From assembly GCF_042665095.1 (NCBI RefSeq), contig NZ_JBHTBV010000001.1: a DNA stretch of 64,000 nucleotides. One strand, written 5' to 3'. A model generated the notes under the pieces. The model was not told where the DNA came from. It was given only the letters and a program-made list of their open reading frames with translations, and searched no databases. Below are positions 26,560-35,861 of the stretch, piece by piece. The position numbers and the translations under genes are program-made. The stretch is from Gordonibacter pamelaeae (lineage in GTDB: Bacteria; Actinomycetota; Coriobacteriia; Coriobacteriales; Eggerthellaceae). The first letter of the stretch is position 1. Each line of letters begins with the position of its first letter.

Positions 26560-28043
26560 GCGACGGCCTCCTCAAGTGCGATGCCGCGTGCGGCCGCGAG
26601 GCGTGCGACGGCGGCGCGGGTGCGCTCGTCGGGCGCGCCGATGGCGGCTTCTTCGAACGCGGCGGCGATGAACAGGCGCTCGGCGTCGTCGGGCGATATG
26701 CCGCGACTGGCCAGATAGAACAGCTGCTTCGGCGCCACGTGCCCGATGGTGGCGCCATGGTTGCCGGCCACGTCGTCTTCGTCGCAGAGGATGACGGGCA
26801 CGGTGCGGTTCGCCACGCGCTCGTCGGCCAAGAGCACCGTCTCCTGCTCGGAGCCGATGGAGCCTTTGCAGCCGTGCACGAGCTCGATGGTGCCGCGCAG
26901 CGTCTTCTCCGATTCGCCCGCCAGCACGCCGTTCGCGTCGAGGTTGCACACGGTGCGGCGCCCGCGCTGGTGGGCGACGTAGTTGAAGTCGCGCTGTTGG
27001 GCGGCGTGCCCCAGGTAGCGGGTATCGATGTCGAGGCGCGCGTCGTCGCCGCGCACATCGGCGTCGAGCCCGGTGTAGGAGCGGCCCGCTCCCAGCACCG
27101 TCTGGCGCAGCTGCACGCGGGCGCGCTCGTCGAGCACGATGCCCGCATCGTCGAGCGCGGTCCAGCTGTCGTCGAGCGTCTGCGTGCTCACGATGTCCAC
27201 GCGCGCGTCGGCGCCGGCGAACACGCGCAGCCGCGTGCCCACGACCCCCGCGCCCGGGGCGGGCGAGTCGAGCGCGATGGCCAGCGACAGCGACGAGCCC
27301 GGGGCGGCCACGACGTCGATGGCGGCCGCGTTGACCGCGCCGTCGACGCCCTCGACGCGCACCGTGGCGCACGTGCGCTCGCCGGGGCGCGTGGCCAGCA
27401 CGATGGGCTCGCCTGCCGCGAACTCGAGGTACTCCCGCGCCTCGTCTCCCATCCCGGAAGCGAACACGTCGGCGGGGGCGAGGTAGCGGGCCTCGAGGGC
27501 CTGCTGCTGGTAGAAGGAGAGGGCGGGCTCCTCCAATGCTGCAGCCTCTCCCTCCATGGCTGTCGTCCCATCCTCCATGGCTGCAGGGGGAGCTGCCGGG
27601 TCGTCAACCTGGTGCGCAGCCGAGCCCCCCGACTCCATGGCTGCAGAGAGACTCGCCGGGTCGTCAACCTGGTGCGCAGCCGATGTCGGGACGCTCGCGG
27701 GTTCAACGGGGGAGAGCCCCTGGTCGGCCGCGCATGCGACAGGTTGATCCCGAAGCCCCTGCGCGGCCATAGGAAGGTGATCGGCCGCGCGCATGGCAGG
27801 TTGCTCCCCGAGATCGCCAGCGGCCGCAGAGGGGGTGGCGGCCACGGGAAAGGAATCGGCCATGGAGAGGAGCGCGGCGTCGAACGCCCCTTCATCTCCC
27901 AGCAGCCCTTCGGCGCACTGCACTTCCACCTGGCGCGCGAATGCAAGGTCGTCCGGCAGCTCGATATCGACGTCGTTCACTCCCAACCGGTGCCACGTGG
28001 GGGCGGGCATCGCGTTCGCGTGTTCTATCATGAGGGTTCCCAT
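26556..28043 (-). CDS. sufD: Fe-S assembly protein SufD with a low-complexity insert
   Basis: A 495-residue SufD: the C-terminal beta-helix core includes HNATIGHVAPKQLFYLASRG-type SufBD sequence (here GATIGHVAPKQLFYLASRG) and ISPDDAERLFIAAAF. Residues about 62-175 are an unusual Ala/Pro/Asp-rich insert between the N-terminal helical part and the core, built from near-repeats such as SAAHQVDDPA (twice) and QPAMRAAD/QPVACAAD. This makes the protein longer than typical SufD. It overlaps sufB by one base and sufS by four. It partners SufB and SufC in the cluster scaffold complex. Confidence 0.92.
   Translation of the reverse strand: MGTLMIEHANAMPAPTWHRLGVNDVDIELPDDLAFARQVEVQCAEGLLGDEGAFDAALLSMADSFPVAATPSAAAGDLGEQPAMRAADHLPMAAQGLRDQPVACAADQGLSPVEPASVPTSAAHQVDDPASLSAAMESGGSAAHQVDDPAAPPAAMEDGTTAMEGEAAALEEPALSFYQQQALEARYLAPADVFASGMGDEAREYLEFAAGEPIVLATRPGERTCATVRVEGVDGAVNAAAIDVVAAPGSSLSLAIALDSPAPGAGVVGTRLRVFAGADARVDIVSTQTLDDSWTALDDAGIVLDERARVQLRQTVLGAGRSYTGLDADVRGDDARLDIDTRYLGHAAQQRDFNYVAHQRGRRTVCNLDANGVLAGESEKTLRGTIELVHGCKGSIGSEQETVLLADERVANRTVPVILCDEDDVAGNHGATIGHVAPKQLFYLASRGISPDDAERLFIAAAFEEAAIGAPDERTRAAVARLAAARGIALEEAVA
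27571..27683. repeat. Tandem 60-bp repeat inside sufD
   Basis: A 60-base unit occurs twice in a row, near-identically: the block GCCGGGTCGTCAACCTGG and following bases at 27595-27623 recurs at 27655-27683, and CTCCATGGCTGCAG at about 27573 recurs at 27632. The period equals 20 codons, so the frame is kept. A degenerate third start of the unit lies at about 27551. Confidence 0.85.
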
Positions 28044-29458
28044 TATCCGATGGCCCCTTCCATTTCAAGCTTGATCAGGTTGTTCATTTCCACGGCGTAC
28101 TCGAGCGGAAGCTCCTTCGACACCGGGTCGGCAAATCCGTTCACGATCATCGTGCGCGCCTCCTCTTCGGACACGCCCCGGCTCATCAGGTAGAACACCT
28201 TGTCGTCGCCGATGCGCCCGATGGTGGCCTCGTGGCCGATGTCCACGTGCTTGCAACGGATGTCCATGGCGGGGATGGTGTCCGAACGGCTGAGGTCGTC
28301 CAGCATGAGCGACTGGCACGACACGCTTGCGGCCGAGCCCGACGCGCGCTCGGTGGCCACGATGGACGAGCGGAACGTGGACGTGCCGCCGCCCTTCGAG
28401 ATGGACTTCGTCTCCACGGTGGCCGACGTGTCGGGCGCGGCCAGCACCACTTTGCAGCCGGTGTCGAGGTTCTGCCCCGCACCCGCGAACGTGATGCCCG
28501 TGAAGCTGGACGCGGCCTGCCTGCCGGCCAGGATGGACATGGGGTAGAGATAGCCCACGTGGCTGCCGAACGACCCGCTGATCCACTCGACGGCGCCGCC
28601 TTCCTCCACGCGGGCGCGCTTCGTATTGAGGTTGTACATGTTCTTGGACCAGTTCTCGATCGTGGAATAGCGCAAGGAAGCGCGCTTGCCCACGAACAGC
28701 TCCACCGCGCCGGCGTGCAGGTTCGCCACGTTGTACTTCGGCGCCGAGCACCCCTCGATGAAGTGCAGGCTGGCGTCGTCCTCCACGATGATCAGCGTGT
28801 GCTCGAACTGCCCAGCGCCCTTCGCGTTCAGGCGGAAGTAGCTTTGCAGCGGGAAGTCGAGCTTGACGCCCTTCGGCACGTAGACGAACGAGCCGCCGCT
28901 CCACACCGCGCCGTGCAGCGCGGCGAACTTGTGGTCGTCGGGCGGAACGAGCGTCATGAACTTCTCACGGATGAGCGGCTCCCACTCGGGATCGCGCAAG
29001 GCTTCTTCGATGCCCGAGTAAACGATGCCCATATCCGATGCCGTCTTCTGCATGCTGTGGTACACGAGCTCCGAGTCGTACTGCGCGCCGACGCCGGCCA
29101 GGTAGGCGCGCTCGGCCTCGGGGATGCCCAGGCGGTCGAACGTGTTCTTCACGTCGTCGGGCAGGCTGTCCCAGTCGCTCGCCTGTTCGGCGTTCGGCTT
29201 CACGTACGTCACGATGTGGTCCATGTCGAGGCCCTCGAGGCCGGGGCCCCAGTCGGGCGGCAGCATGCGCTGGTACGTGTCGAGCGCCTTCAGGCGGAAG
29301 TCGAGCATCCAGGCCGGCTCGTCCTTCTTCGCCGAGATCTCGCGGACGATGTCGGGCGTGAGCCCTGCGTCGAGGTAGCGCGCGGGGTCGGTCGCGTCAT
29401 GCACGTCGTACAGCGTGCGGTCGACGTCTTCTACGTAGGTGCGGTTTTCTGCTGGCAT
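28043..29458 (-). CDS. sufB: Fe-S assembly protein SufB
   Basis: A 471-residue SufB. It shows LDMDHIVTYVKP, the segment VWSGGSFVYVPKGV, NLNTKRARVEEGGAVEWISGS-type core and the C-terminal HEATIGRIGDDKVFYLMSRG, all highly conserved in SufB. It forms the scaffold with SufD and the ATPase SufC. The ATG follows CTAGGAGGTCCGC. It is nine bases downstream of sufC in the order sufC-B-D-S-U. Confidence 0.96.
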   Translation of the reverse strand: MPAENRTYVEDVDRTLYDVHDATDPARYLDAGLTPDIVREISAKKDEPAWMLDFRLKALDTYQRMLPPDWGPGLEGLDMDHIVTYVKPNAEQASDWDSLPDDVKNTFDRLGIPEAERAYLAGVGAQYDSELVYHSMQKTASDMGIVYSGIEEALRDPEWEPLIREKFMTLVPPDDHKFAALHGAVWSGGSFVYVPKGVKLDFPLQSYFRLNAKGAGQFEHTLIIVEDDASLHFIEGCSAPKYNVANLHAGAVELFVGKRASLRYSTIENWSKNMYNLNTKRARVEEGGAVEWISGSFGSHVGYLYPMSILAGRQAASSFTGITFAGAGQNLDTGCKVVLAAPDTSATVETKSISKGGGTSTFRSSIVATERASGSAASVSCQSLMLDDLSRSDTIPAMDIRCKHVDIGHEATIGRIGDDKVFYLMSRGVSEEEARTMIVNGFADPVSKELPLEYAVEMNNLIKLEMEGAIG

Positions 29459-29467
29459 GCGGACCTC

Positions 29468-30235
29468 CTAGCGCTCGATCTGCTCGAACTGCTCGAAGCC
29501 CTCTTCGTCGATGCGGTCGATGAGCGACGCGTCGCCTTCGGCCACGATGCGCCCGCGCACCATGACGTGCACGCGGTCGACGTCGAGGTGCTCGAGGATG
29601 CGCGTGTTGTGGGTGATCACCACCAGCGCGCCGCCCGTCGTGCGGCGGTACGCGTCGATGCCGCGCGACACCACGCCGAGCGCGTCCACGTCGAGGCCCG
29701 AGTCCGTCTCGTCGAGGATGGCCAGCTTCGGCTCGAGCAGCAGCAGCTGCAGCATCTCGAGCTTCTTCTTCTCGCCGCCCGAGAAGCCCACGCCCAGCTC
29801 GCGGTCGAGGTAGGCCGGATCCATGTCCAGCTCGTCGGCCAGCGCGCGCACGTGCTTGCGGAACTGCTTGCCCTTGAGCTCGCCGGCGCCCTCGCGGCCC
29901 GCCACCGTGGCGCGCAGGAAGCTGGACAGCGGCACGCCGGGGATTTCCACCGGTGCCTGGAAGCTGAGGAAGAGCCCTGCGCGCGAGCGCTTGTCGGGGG
30001 AGAGCTCGGTGATGTCCTGGCCGTCGAACTCGATGGAACCGCCGTCGATCGTGTAGGCGCCGTCGCCCATGACGACGTGGCCGAGCGTGGACTTGCCCGC
30101 GCCGTTCGGGCCCATGATGGCGTGGGTCTCGGCTGCGCCCACGTCGAGGTCGATGTCGTGCAGGATGGGGGTCTCGTCCGCCGAGGCCGAAAGCCCGCGG
30201 AGGGAGAGGAGGGGCGTGCTCGTCTGGGATGCCAT
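29468..30235 (-). CDS. sufC: Fe-S assembly ATPase SufC
   Basis: A 255-residue ABC-type ATPase with Walker A GPNGAGKST, signature FSGGEKKKLEMLQL and Walker B LAILDETDSGLDVDAL, the last being diagnostic of SufC. It energises SufBD. It is the first gene of the suf operon and lies behind a TTGACA/TATCTT promoter framed by two Rrf2-type inverted repeats. Confidence 0.96.
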   Translation of the reverse strand: MASQTSTPLLSLRGLSASADETPILHDIDLDVGAAETHAIMGPNGAGKSTLGHVVMGDGAYTIDGGSIEFDGQDITELSPDKRSRAGLFLSFQAPVEIPGVPLSSFLRATVAGREGAGELKGKQFRKHVRALADELDMDPAYLDRELGVGFSGGEKKKLEMLQLLLLEPKLAILDETDSGLDVDALGVVSRGIDAYRRTTGGALVVITHNTRILEHLDVDRVHVMVRGRIVAEGDASLIDRIDEEGFEQFEQIER

Positions 30236-30253
30236 GTTCGCGTGCCTTTCAAT

Positions 30254-30276
30254 AATCCTATAAGTTTGCTAGGATT
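30254..30276. promoter_or_regulatory. Operator 1, Rrf2-type inverted repeat
   Basis: AATCCTA at 30254-30260 and TAGGATT at 30270-30276 form a perfect 7-9-7 inverted repeat. It begins right after the suf -10 box on the minus strand, so a bound protein would cover the suf transcription start. It is the likely repression site for the divergently encoded Rrf2 protein. Confidence 0.8.
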
Positions 30277-30304
30277 AAGATACGAGGAACACGCGGAATG
30301 TCAA
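30277..30304 (-). promoter_or_regulatory. suf operon promoter
   Basis: Reading the minus strand, TTGACA (30304-30299) and TATCTT (30282-30277) are 16 bases apart. The consensus -35 box and the position 42 bases before the sufC start make this a strong promoter call. Operators 1 and 2 lie directly on either side. Confidence 0.75.
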
Positions 30305-30309
30305 GACAT

Positions 30310-30332
30310 AATCCTACTTGTTTGATAGAATT
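30310..30332. promoter_or_regulatory. Operator 2, Rrf2-type inverted repeat
   Basis: AATCCTA at 30310-30316 and TAGAATT at 30326-30332 form a 7-9-7 inverted repeat with one mismatch, 56 bases centre to centre from operator 1. The extended -10 sequence TGATAGAAT (30323-30331) for the Rrf2 gene lies inside it, which would make the regulator self-controlled. Confidence 0.75.
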
Positions 30333-30362
30333 TACGAAAAGCGGCGGGGAAAGGACGGAAGG

Positions 30363-30770
30363 ATGCTCGTATCGACGAAGGGACGCTATGCGCTCCGGCT
30401 CATGGTGTGCGTGGCGCGCGCCGGCGCGGAGGGCAAGGTGGCCCTGCGTGAGGTGTCGGAGCGCGAGGACATCTCCCTCAAGTACCTCGAGCAGCTGGCG
30501 CGCCCGCTCGTGCAGGCGGGCCTGCTGCGCAGCGTGCGCGGCAAGGGCGGCGGGTACGCGCTGGCCCGCGAGGCCTCCGCCGTGCGCGCCGGCGACGTGC
30601 TGCGCGCGGTGGAGGGGACGACGGCGCCCGTGGCATGCCTCGACCTGGAGGACGGCATGGCCTGCCCCCGCGCGAACGAGTGCACCACGGTGCGTTTCTG
30701 GGCCGGCCTCGACGACGTCATCGAACGCTACGTGGACGGCGTCACGCTCGCCGACCTGGCTGGCTCGTGA
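30363..30770 (+). CDS. Rrf2-family Fe-S regulator of the suf operon
   Basis: A 135-residue winged-helix protein starting MLVSTKGRYALRLMV, typical of Rrf2/IscR/SufR. The wing region GGYALAREASAVRAGDVL is conserved. Three cysteines in ACLDLEDGMAC and CPRANEC have the spacing C-x8-C-x5-C, as in IscR-type [2Fe-2S] sensors. It is divergent from sufCBDSU and very likely senses cluster status to control it. The ATG at 30363 follows GGAAAGGACGGAAGG. Confidence 0.9.
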   Translation: MLVSTKGRYALRLMVCVARAGAEGKVALREVSEREDISLKYLEQLARPLVQAGLLRSVRGKGGGYALAREASAVRAGDVLRAVEGTTAPVACLDLEDGMACPRANECTTVRFWAGLDDVIERYVDGVTLADLAGS

Positions 30771-30864
30771 CGCGGGCCGCCGGACGGCAACGGCTCGGGC
30801 ACGCGTCGTTCCCTTCCGTCCGTTCCCGTCTGCAGCGTGCGGCGGCGCTGCTATGCTGCGCGGC

Positions 30865-31581
30865 ATGAAGAATCTCTCTTGGCAAACCTCCCAAGGCTCC
30901 CGCATCGTGCGCGTCGGCGTGGTGCGCAGCGCCTGCTATGCGGTGGAGACGGGAGACGGCCGACGCTACCTGATAGACACGGCCGTGCCCGGCGAGCGCG
31001 CGGCGATCGAGGCGCAGCTTGAAAGGCTCGGCTTCAAGGCGCTCGACGCCATCCTGCTCACGCACGCCCACGGCGACCACGCCGGCAACGCGGCCGCCTG
31101 GAGCCGGCGGTTCGGCTGCCCTGTCTACGCCCCGGCCGGCGAGGTCGGCCAGGTGCGGGCCGGCCGCTGCGTCCTGCCCGCCGGGGCCACGCCGCTCGGC
31201 GCGGCCGTGATGGCGGTGCAGCGCCGCCTGCACGTCTGCGAGACGTTCGAGCCTGTTCCCGACGTGCGTCCCCTGCCGCTCGGCGAGGGCGTCTTCGGGC
31301 CGCATCTGGGGGTGGTCGCCACGCCCGGCCACACGGAGTGCTCCGCAAGCATCGTGGTGGACGGCGAGGCGGCCCTCGTAGGAGACGCGCTCATCCATCG
31401 CGGCAGGTCCGTCTTCCCGCCGTTCGCCGACCGTCCGGAGCAAGTGGGGGACGCATGGCGCGTCCTGCTCGGCACCGGTGCGGAAACGTTCCTCTGCGCC
31501 CACGGCGGCCCCGTCGGCCGCGCGCTGCTCGAACGAAGCCTCGCGGCGCTCGAGCGCCCGGGCCGCCGCCCGCGCGCCTGA
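30865..31581 (+). CDS. Metallo-beta-lactamase-fold hydrolase
   Basis: A 238-residue MBL-fold protein with the metal motif THAHGDHAGN near residue 67, TPGHTECSAS with a further His near 155, LVGDALIHRG with the bridging Asp, and a late CAHGG His. It is unrelated in detail to the MBL protein at 1479. Two starts are possible (30853 and 30865) and neither has a strong ribosome binding site. It follows the Rrf2 gene by 94 bases; whether it is co-regulated is unclear. Confidence 0.87.
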   Translation: MKNLSWQTSQGSRIVRVGVVRSACYAVETGDGRRYLIDTAVPGERAAIEAQLERLGFKALDAILLTHAHGDHAGNAAAWSRRFGCPVYAPAGEVGQVRAGRCVLPAGATPLGAAVMAVQRRLHVCETFEPVPDVRPLPLGEGVFGPHLGVVATPGHTECSASIVVDGEAALVGDALIHRGRSVFPPFADRPEQVGDAWRVLLGTGAETFLCAHGGPVGRALLERSLAALERPGRRPRA

Positions 31582-31949
31582 CCCGAGGCGCCCACGGCCC
31601 GCCGGCACGCGCCGCCTGCCTCCGCCGAAGAATCCTGCGCCCCTCTGCGCCCTGTCCTGCGTCACCCCCTGCGGGCTGTCGCCGTGCCGGCATCGGCGGC
31701 GCCATTCCCCTTCGAAAACCCGCTCGCGGTCGAAATCGAACCGGCCGAGGGGCGGCGCGCCGCCGGTTTCTTGACCTTGTAATCGTTGCAACCCCCATGA
31801 TGGGCCCACGGCGGCCGGTGCCGGAGCACCCTGCGATCCCCGAGCACCGGCCGCCCCCTGCAGAGCTCGCAAAGACCGATCGACGACGAGACACCCCCCC
31901 GACGATGATGAAGGAACGACGCATGAGCTGACCGCGAAGGAGGCACGCC
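31582..31949 (+). promoter_or_regulatory. Promoter and hairpin-rich leader
   Basis: This 368-base gap has no supported gene. It holds a perfect 14-base palindrome GGCGGCGCGCCGCC (31751-31764), a likely -35 TTGACC (31771-31776) with a CATGAT -10 candidate at 31796, and an 11-base perfect stem (31811-31821 with 31844-31854) in the resulting leader. A short frame of eight codons starts at 31905. These would control the gene at 31950. Confidence 0.45.
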
Positions 31950-32609
31950 ATGAACGCGAAGAAGAAAGCAACCGATACGACGAAGCCCGCAACGAGTACC
32001 GTCTCCAACCGTCCCCGCACCGCTTTGAGCGCCCTTTTGGTCCAGACCGCGCACGCCGAGGCGCGCCGCCCGGCCCTGTCCGGCTCCCGCAGGCTCGACC
32101 CGTTGGCCCGCATCTTCGATGCGAACGCCAGCCGCGCCGCCAAGATCGCGGCCGTGTCCCGGCTCGCCGACCCGGTGCCGCTCGTGACCCTCGCCGCCAG
32201 CGATGCGCCCGCCTACCTGCGGAGGAACGCCCTGCTGCGGCTCGACGAGCTCATGGACGGGCGTCCCCTCGCCCGCACCGACCTCGAGCGCCTTGTGCCG
32301 TGCCTGCGCGACAAAGAGCTCATCGCCTTCGCCGTCGTGCTCATGGACATCGCCGACTTCGACTGGTGCGGCCGCTGCGACGAGGGCACGGTGGACGCGC
32401 TCTGCCTCGCCCTGCACGAATGCCAGGGCCTGCACGAGACCGTGCTGCTCGAGGACGCGTTCGCGCACCTCATCCACACCCGCCCCGATCTGGGACGGAA
32501 CCTGCGCGCCTGCAGTCCCGGCGCTCTGCACCTCAAGGCCATGTACCAGCCCGTCGTCGCCCACAACGTGGTGTACGTCGACCTCTCCCGCGAGAACAAC
32601 GTCGCCTAG
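31950..32609 (+). CDS. Hypothetical protein, helical-repeat-like
   Basis: A 219-residue soluble protein with a basic N-terminus (MNAKKKATDTTKP) followed by alternating helices such as AAKIAAVSRLADPVPLVTL and YLRRNALLRLDELM, which look like HEAT-type repeats. Three cysteine residues cluster at WCGRCDEG and LHECQG. I recognise no family. It has an excellent AAGGAGG ribosome binding site and lies 67 bases before acs on the same strand, so a role linked to acetate activation is possible but unproven. Confidence 0.75.
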   Translation: MNAKKKATDTTKPATSTVSNRPRTALSALLVQTAHAEARRPALSGSRRLDPLARIFDANASRAAKIAAVSRLADPVPLVTLAASDAPAYLRRNALLRLDELMDGRPLARTDLERLVPCLRDKELIAFAVVLMDIADFDWCGRCDEGTVDALCLALHECQGLHETVLLEDAFAHLIHTRPDLGRNLRACSPGALHLKAMYQPVVAHNVVYVDLSRENNVA

Positions 32610-32676
32610 GCGCGCCCGCGCCGCGACGATCCGCGCTTTCCGCACCCCAACCTAGACGAGTAGAAGGGATCCCCTC

Positions 32677-34666
32677 ATGGAGCAGAACACCCGCGCCGCC
32701 TTCATCAGGCAGATGCTCAAAGACGAGAGCATGATCGAGCCGTCCCCCGAGTTCAGCTACAAGGCCCTCGTGAAGAGCCGCCAAGACTACGACGAGCTGT
32801 ACCGCCGCTCGATCGACGAGCCCGAGGCGTTCTGGGGCCAGATGGCCCGCGAGACGCTGGACTGGTATCGCCCGTGGGACGCGGTGGAGGAGTACGACTT
32901 CGAGTCCTCCCGCCCGTTCGTCCGCTACTTCCGCGGCGCCGAGCTCAACGCCTCCGCCAACTGCCTCGACCGGCACCTGGAGGGACCGCGGCGCAACAAG
33001 GCCGCCCTCATCTGGCAGGGCGAGCCCTCCGAAGAGGTGGAGGTGTACACCTACCAGCGCCTGCACCGCGAGGTGTGCAAGGCCGCCAACGTGCTCAAGG
33101 ACCTGGGCGTGGGGAAGGGCGACCGCGTGGTGCTCTACCTTCCCATGATCCCCCAGCTGGCCATCGCGATGCTCGCCTGCGCCCGCATCGGCGCCGTGCA
33201 CTGCGTCGTGTTCAGCGGCCTGTCCGCCGACGCGCTGCGCGACCGCATCCTCGACTCCGGCGCCCGCGTGGTGGTCACGGCCAACTACGGCTACCGTTCG
33301 GGCAAGATTGCACCTCAAGGATCTCTGCGACAAAGCGGTCGACCAGTGCCCCCAGGTGAGGAGCTGCGTCGTCGTGCGCCGCATCGAGAAGCGCACCGAG
33401 ATGGCCGCCGAGCGCGACCTGTGGTGGGACGACCTCATGGCCGGCGCCGCGCCCTCCTGCGAGCCCGCGCGCATGGAGGCGAACGAGCCGCTGTTCGTGT
33501 TCTACACCAGCGGCAGCACGGCCAAGCCGAAGGGCATCGTGCACGGTACCGGCGGCTACCTGCTGTACGCCTCGCTCACCATGAAGTACGTGTTCGACCT
33601 GAAGGAGACGGACATCTACTGGTGCACGGCCGATGCGGGGTGGATCACGGGGCACTCGTACCTCGTGTACGGGCCGCTCGCCAACGGCGCCACGTCGCTC
33701 ATGTTCGAGGGCGTGCCCAGCTACCCGAAGCCCGACCGCTTCTGGGAGGTCGTGGAGAAGTTCGGCGTGAACATCCTCTACACGGCCCCCACGGCCATCC
33801 GCTCCATGATGAAGGAGGGCGAGCGGTGGGTGAACGGCCATGACATCAGCAGCCTGCGCCTTTTGGGGTCGGTGGGCGAGCCCATCACGTCGAAGGCGTG
33901 GCTGTGGTACTACTCTGCCGTCGGGCGGGGCCGCTGCCCCATTGCCGACACGTGGTGGCAGACGGAAACGGGCGGCGTCATGATCACGTCGCTGCCGGGC
34001 GCGGTGGACATGAAGCCGGGGTCGGCGGCCCTGCCGTTCTTCGGCGTGGCTCCGCGCGTCGTGCGCCCCGACGGGAGCGAGGCCGCGCCGAACGAGCCCG
34101 GAAGCCTCGTGCTCACGCGTCCCTGGCCGGGCATGATGCTGGGCGTGTTCCAGAACGAGACCGCGTTCAAGGACGTGTACTTCCCGCACCCCGGCCGCTA
34201 TCTCACCGGCGACGGCGCCTACCGCGACGAGGACGGCTACCTCTGGATCACCGGCCGCATCGACGACGTCATCAACGTGTCGGGGCACCGCATCGGCACG
34301 GCCGAGGTCGAGAGCGCGCTCGTGTCGTACCCGCAGGTGGCAGAGGCGGCGGTCGTGGGCTGCCCGCACCCCGTGAAGGGCGAGGGCATCTACGCCTACG
34401 TCACGGTGAAGGAGGGCACGGTCTTGAGCGACGATCTGCGCTCCCAGCTGGTACGGCATGTGCGCGAGGGCATCGGCCCCATCGCCACGCCCGACCACAT
34501 CCACTTCACGGCCGCCCTGCCGAAGACCCGCAGCGGCAAGATCATGCGCCGCATCCTGCGCAAGATAGCCGCGCAGGAGACCGAGGACCTCTGCGACATC
34601 TCCACGCTGTCCGAACCCTCGGTGGTGTACAACCTGATAGAGGAGACGAAGCGCCTGAGCGCCTGA
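32677..34666 (+). pseudogene. acs: Acetyl-CoA synthetase, frameshifted
   Basis: The gene encodes an AMP-forming acetyl-CoA synthetase (YTSGSTAKPKGIVHGTGGY, TWWQTETGG, YLTGDGAYRDEDGY, and the C-terminal SGKIMRRILRK acetylation-site motif), but it is split into two frames. The first frame runs to Gly-Lys-Ile at 33301-33309 and then reads nonsense to 33843. The second frame resumes at His-Leu-Lys-Asp from 33311. The bases ATTGCAC would read ATTGTGCAC in an intact gene, so two bases are missing. All core motifs are present in one frame or the other. It is either a recent pseudogene or a sequencing error. Confidence 0.9.
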
Positions 34667-34798
34667 CGTTTTCCGCGAAGGAGGGGCCTGTGCGCGGGCC
34701 CCTCCTCCTGTCGGCCGGGTGCGAGGGCGCCCGGCCTTCCCGTGCCGGCCGGCGCGCGCCCACGGGGCCCCGTGCCTCTTCGGGGGCGCCCGCCGCTC

Positions 34799-35659
34799 CT
34801 ACCCCCCGCCGCCCCTTTCGGCGGCGTCCTCCACATCCACGAGCACCGAGATGTGCAGCAGGTAGTCGTCGGCCGAGGCCGACATCAGGTACGAGTTCAT
34901 GTCCAGCTCGTACAGCGGCCCCCGCATCCGGAAGCCCTCGCGCTCCACGTAGGCCAGCAGCTTCTCGTACGAGCGCGCCACCGTGCTCGTGCCGCCCTGG
35001 TGCAGCACGACCGCGTAGTTGCCCTTCGGCTTGCATTCGACGCGGCCCCCGAGGTGCGCGGCATCGCGGGGCGGCGATATCCAGGTGACGAGCTTCGTGT
35101 AGTAGAACTCGGAGGGGTCGTCCGGATTGGGGATGTCGATGACGCGCCCCAAGGGGAACGTGGCCATGCCCGCCCCGTTGCGGCAGAAGTCCGAGTGCTC
35201 GCTCACCGCCTGCGCATAGGCCTGTTGGGAGCGCTCGCGGCGCACCTCGGTCGTGAGGAACCAGGTCTCGTCCCAGTACGACAGCCGCGGCTGCTCTTTG
35301 GGGAACGTCACGGCGCGCTGGGTGAGGTAGCGCATCTTCTCCATCATGCCGATGCGGGCGTCCAGGATGTCGCGCTGCTGCCCCATGCGGTCGATGCTCG
35401 CCTGGATGCTGTCCAGGAACAGCTGGGTCGTGTGGTTGTCCAGGTACTCCTTGATCTCCTTGGTGGACATGCCCGCATCCATGAAGAAGCGCACGACATC
35501 GAACAGGTACAGCTGTTTGAGCGAGTAGTAGCGGTAGCCGTTGCCCCGTACTTCCTTGGGCTTGAGCAGGCCGATCTTGTCATAGTGCACCAGAAGCTCA
35601 CGGCTGACGTTGCACATCTGGGCGAACTCGCCGGTGGAGAGGAGCAGGGAATGCTGCAC
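34799..35659 (-). CDS. MerR-family regulator with effector-binding domain
   Basis: A 286-residue protein. Residues 5-75 form the MerR winged helix (STGEFAQMCNVSRELLVHYDKIGLL, then NGYRYYSLKQLYLFD) followed by a coiled linker. The C-terminal 160 residues resemble a GyrI-like small-molecule-binding domain. The start is a GTG behind AAGGAGGTCGCC. No divergent target gene is close; the drug- or ligand-sensing role is inferred from domain layout. Confidence 0.88.
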   Translation of the reverse strand: MQHSLLLSTGEFAQMCNVSRELLVHYDKIGLLKPKEVRGNGYRYYSLKQLYLFDVVRFFMDAGMSTKEIKEYLDNHTTQLFLDSIQASIDRMGQQRDILDARIGMMEKMRYLTQRAVTFPKEQPRLSYWDETWFLTTEVRRERSQQAYAQAVSEHSDFCRNGAGMATFPLGRVIDIPNPDDPSEFYYTKLVTWISPPRDAAHLGGRVECKPKGNYAVVLHQGGTSTVARSYEKLLAYVEREGFRMRGPLYELDMNSYLMSASADDYLLHISVLVDVEDAAERGGGG

Positions 35660-35861
35660 GGCGACCTCCTTATGCCGCCGGCCGCGGGAGGCCGCTTCGC
35701 AGCGGCTCCGGCCGGGCGGCTCGTCCGGGCGGCTCGGGGCGCGCCCGGGCTTGCCATTTCGGGGATTCTACCATGCGGCAGCAGCGTCGCGCCTGATGGT
35801 CAGGGGAGCGTAGCCGATCCCTCCGCCAGTGCCCGGCAAGGCATGCGCCGTTGCTGCATGG

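Noticed and set aside
28232..30325. 697-codon plus-strand frame opposite sufB and sufC
   Set aside because: Composition is typical of antisense GC-rich shadow translation, and both suf genes are well supported on the other strand.
34680..34705. GGAGGGGCC/GGCCCCTCC hairpin after acs as a terminator
   Set aside because: The stem is good but no T-tract follows on the plus strand; it may be only a GC-rich hairpin.
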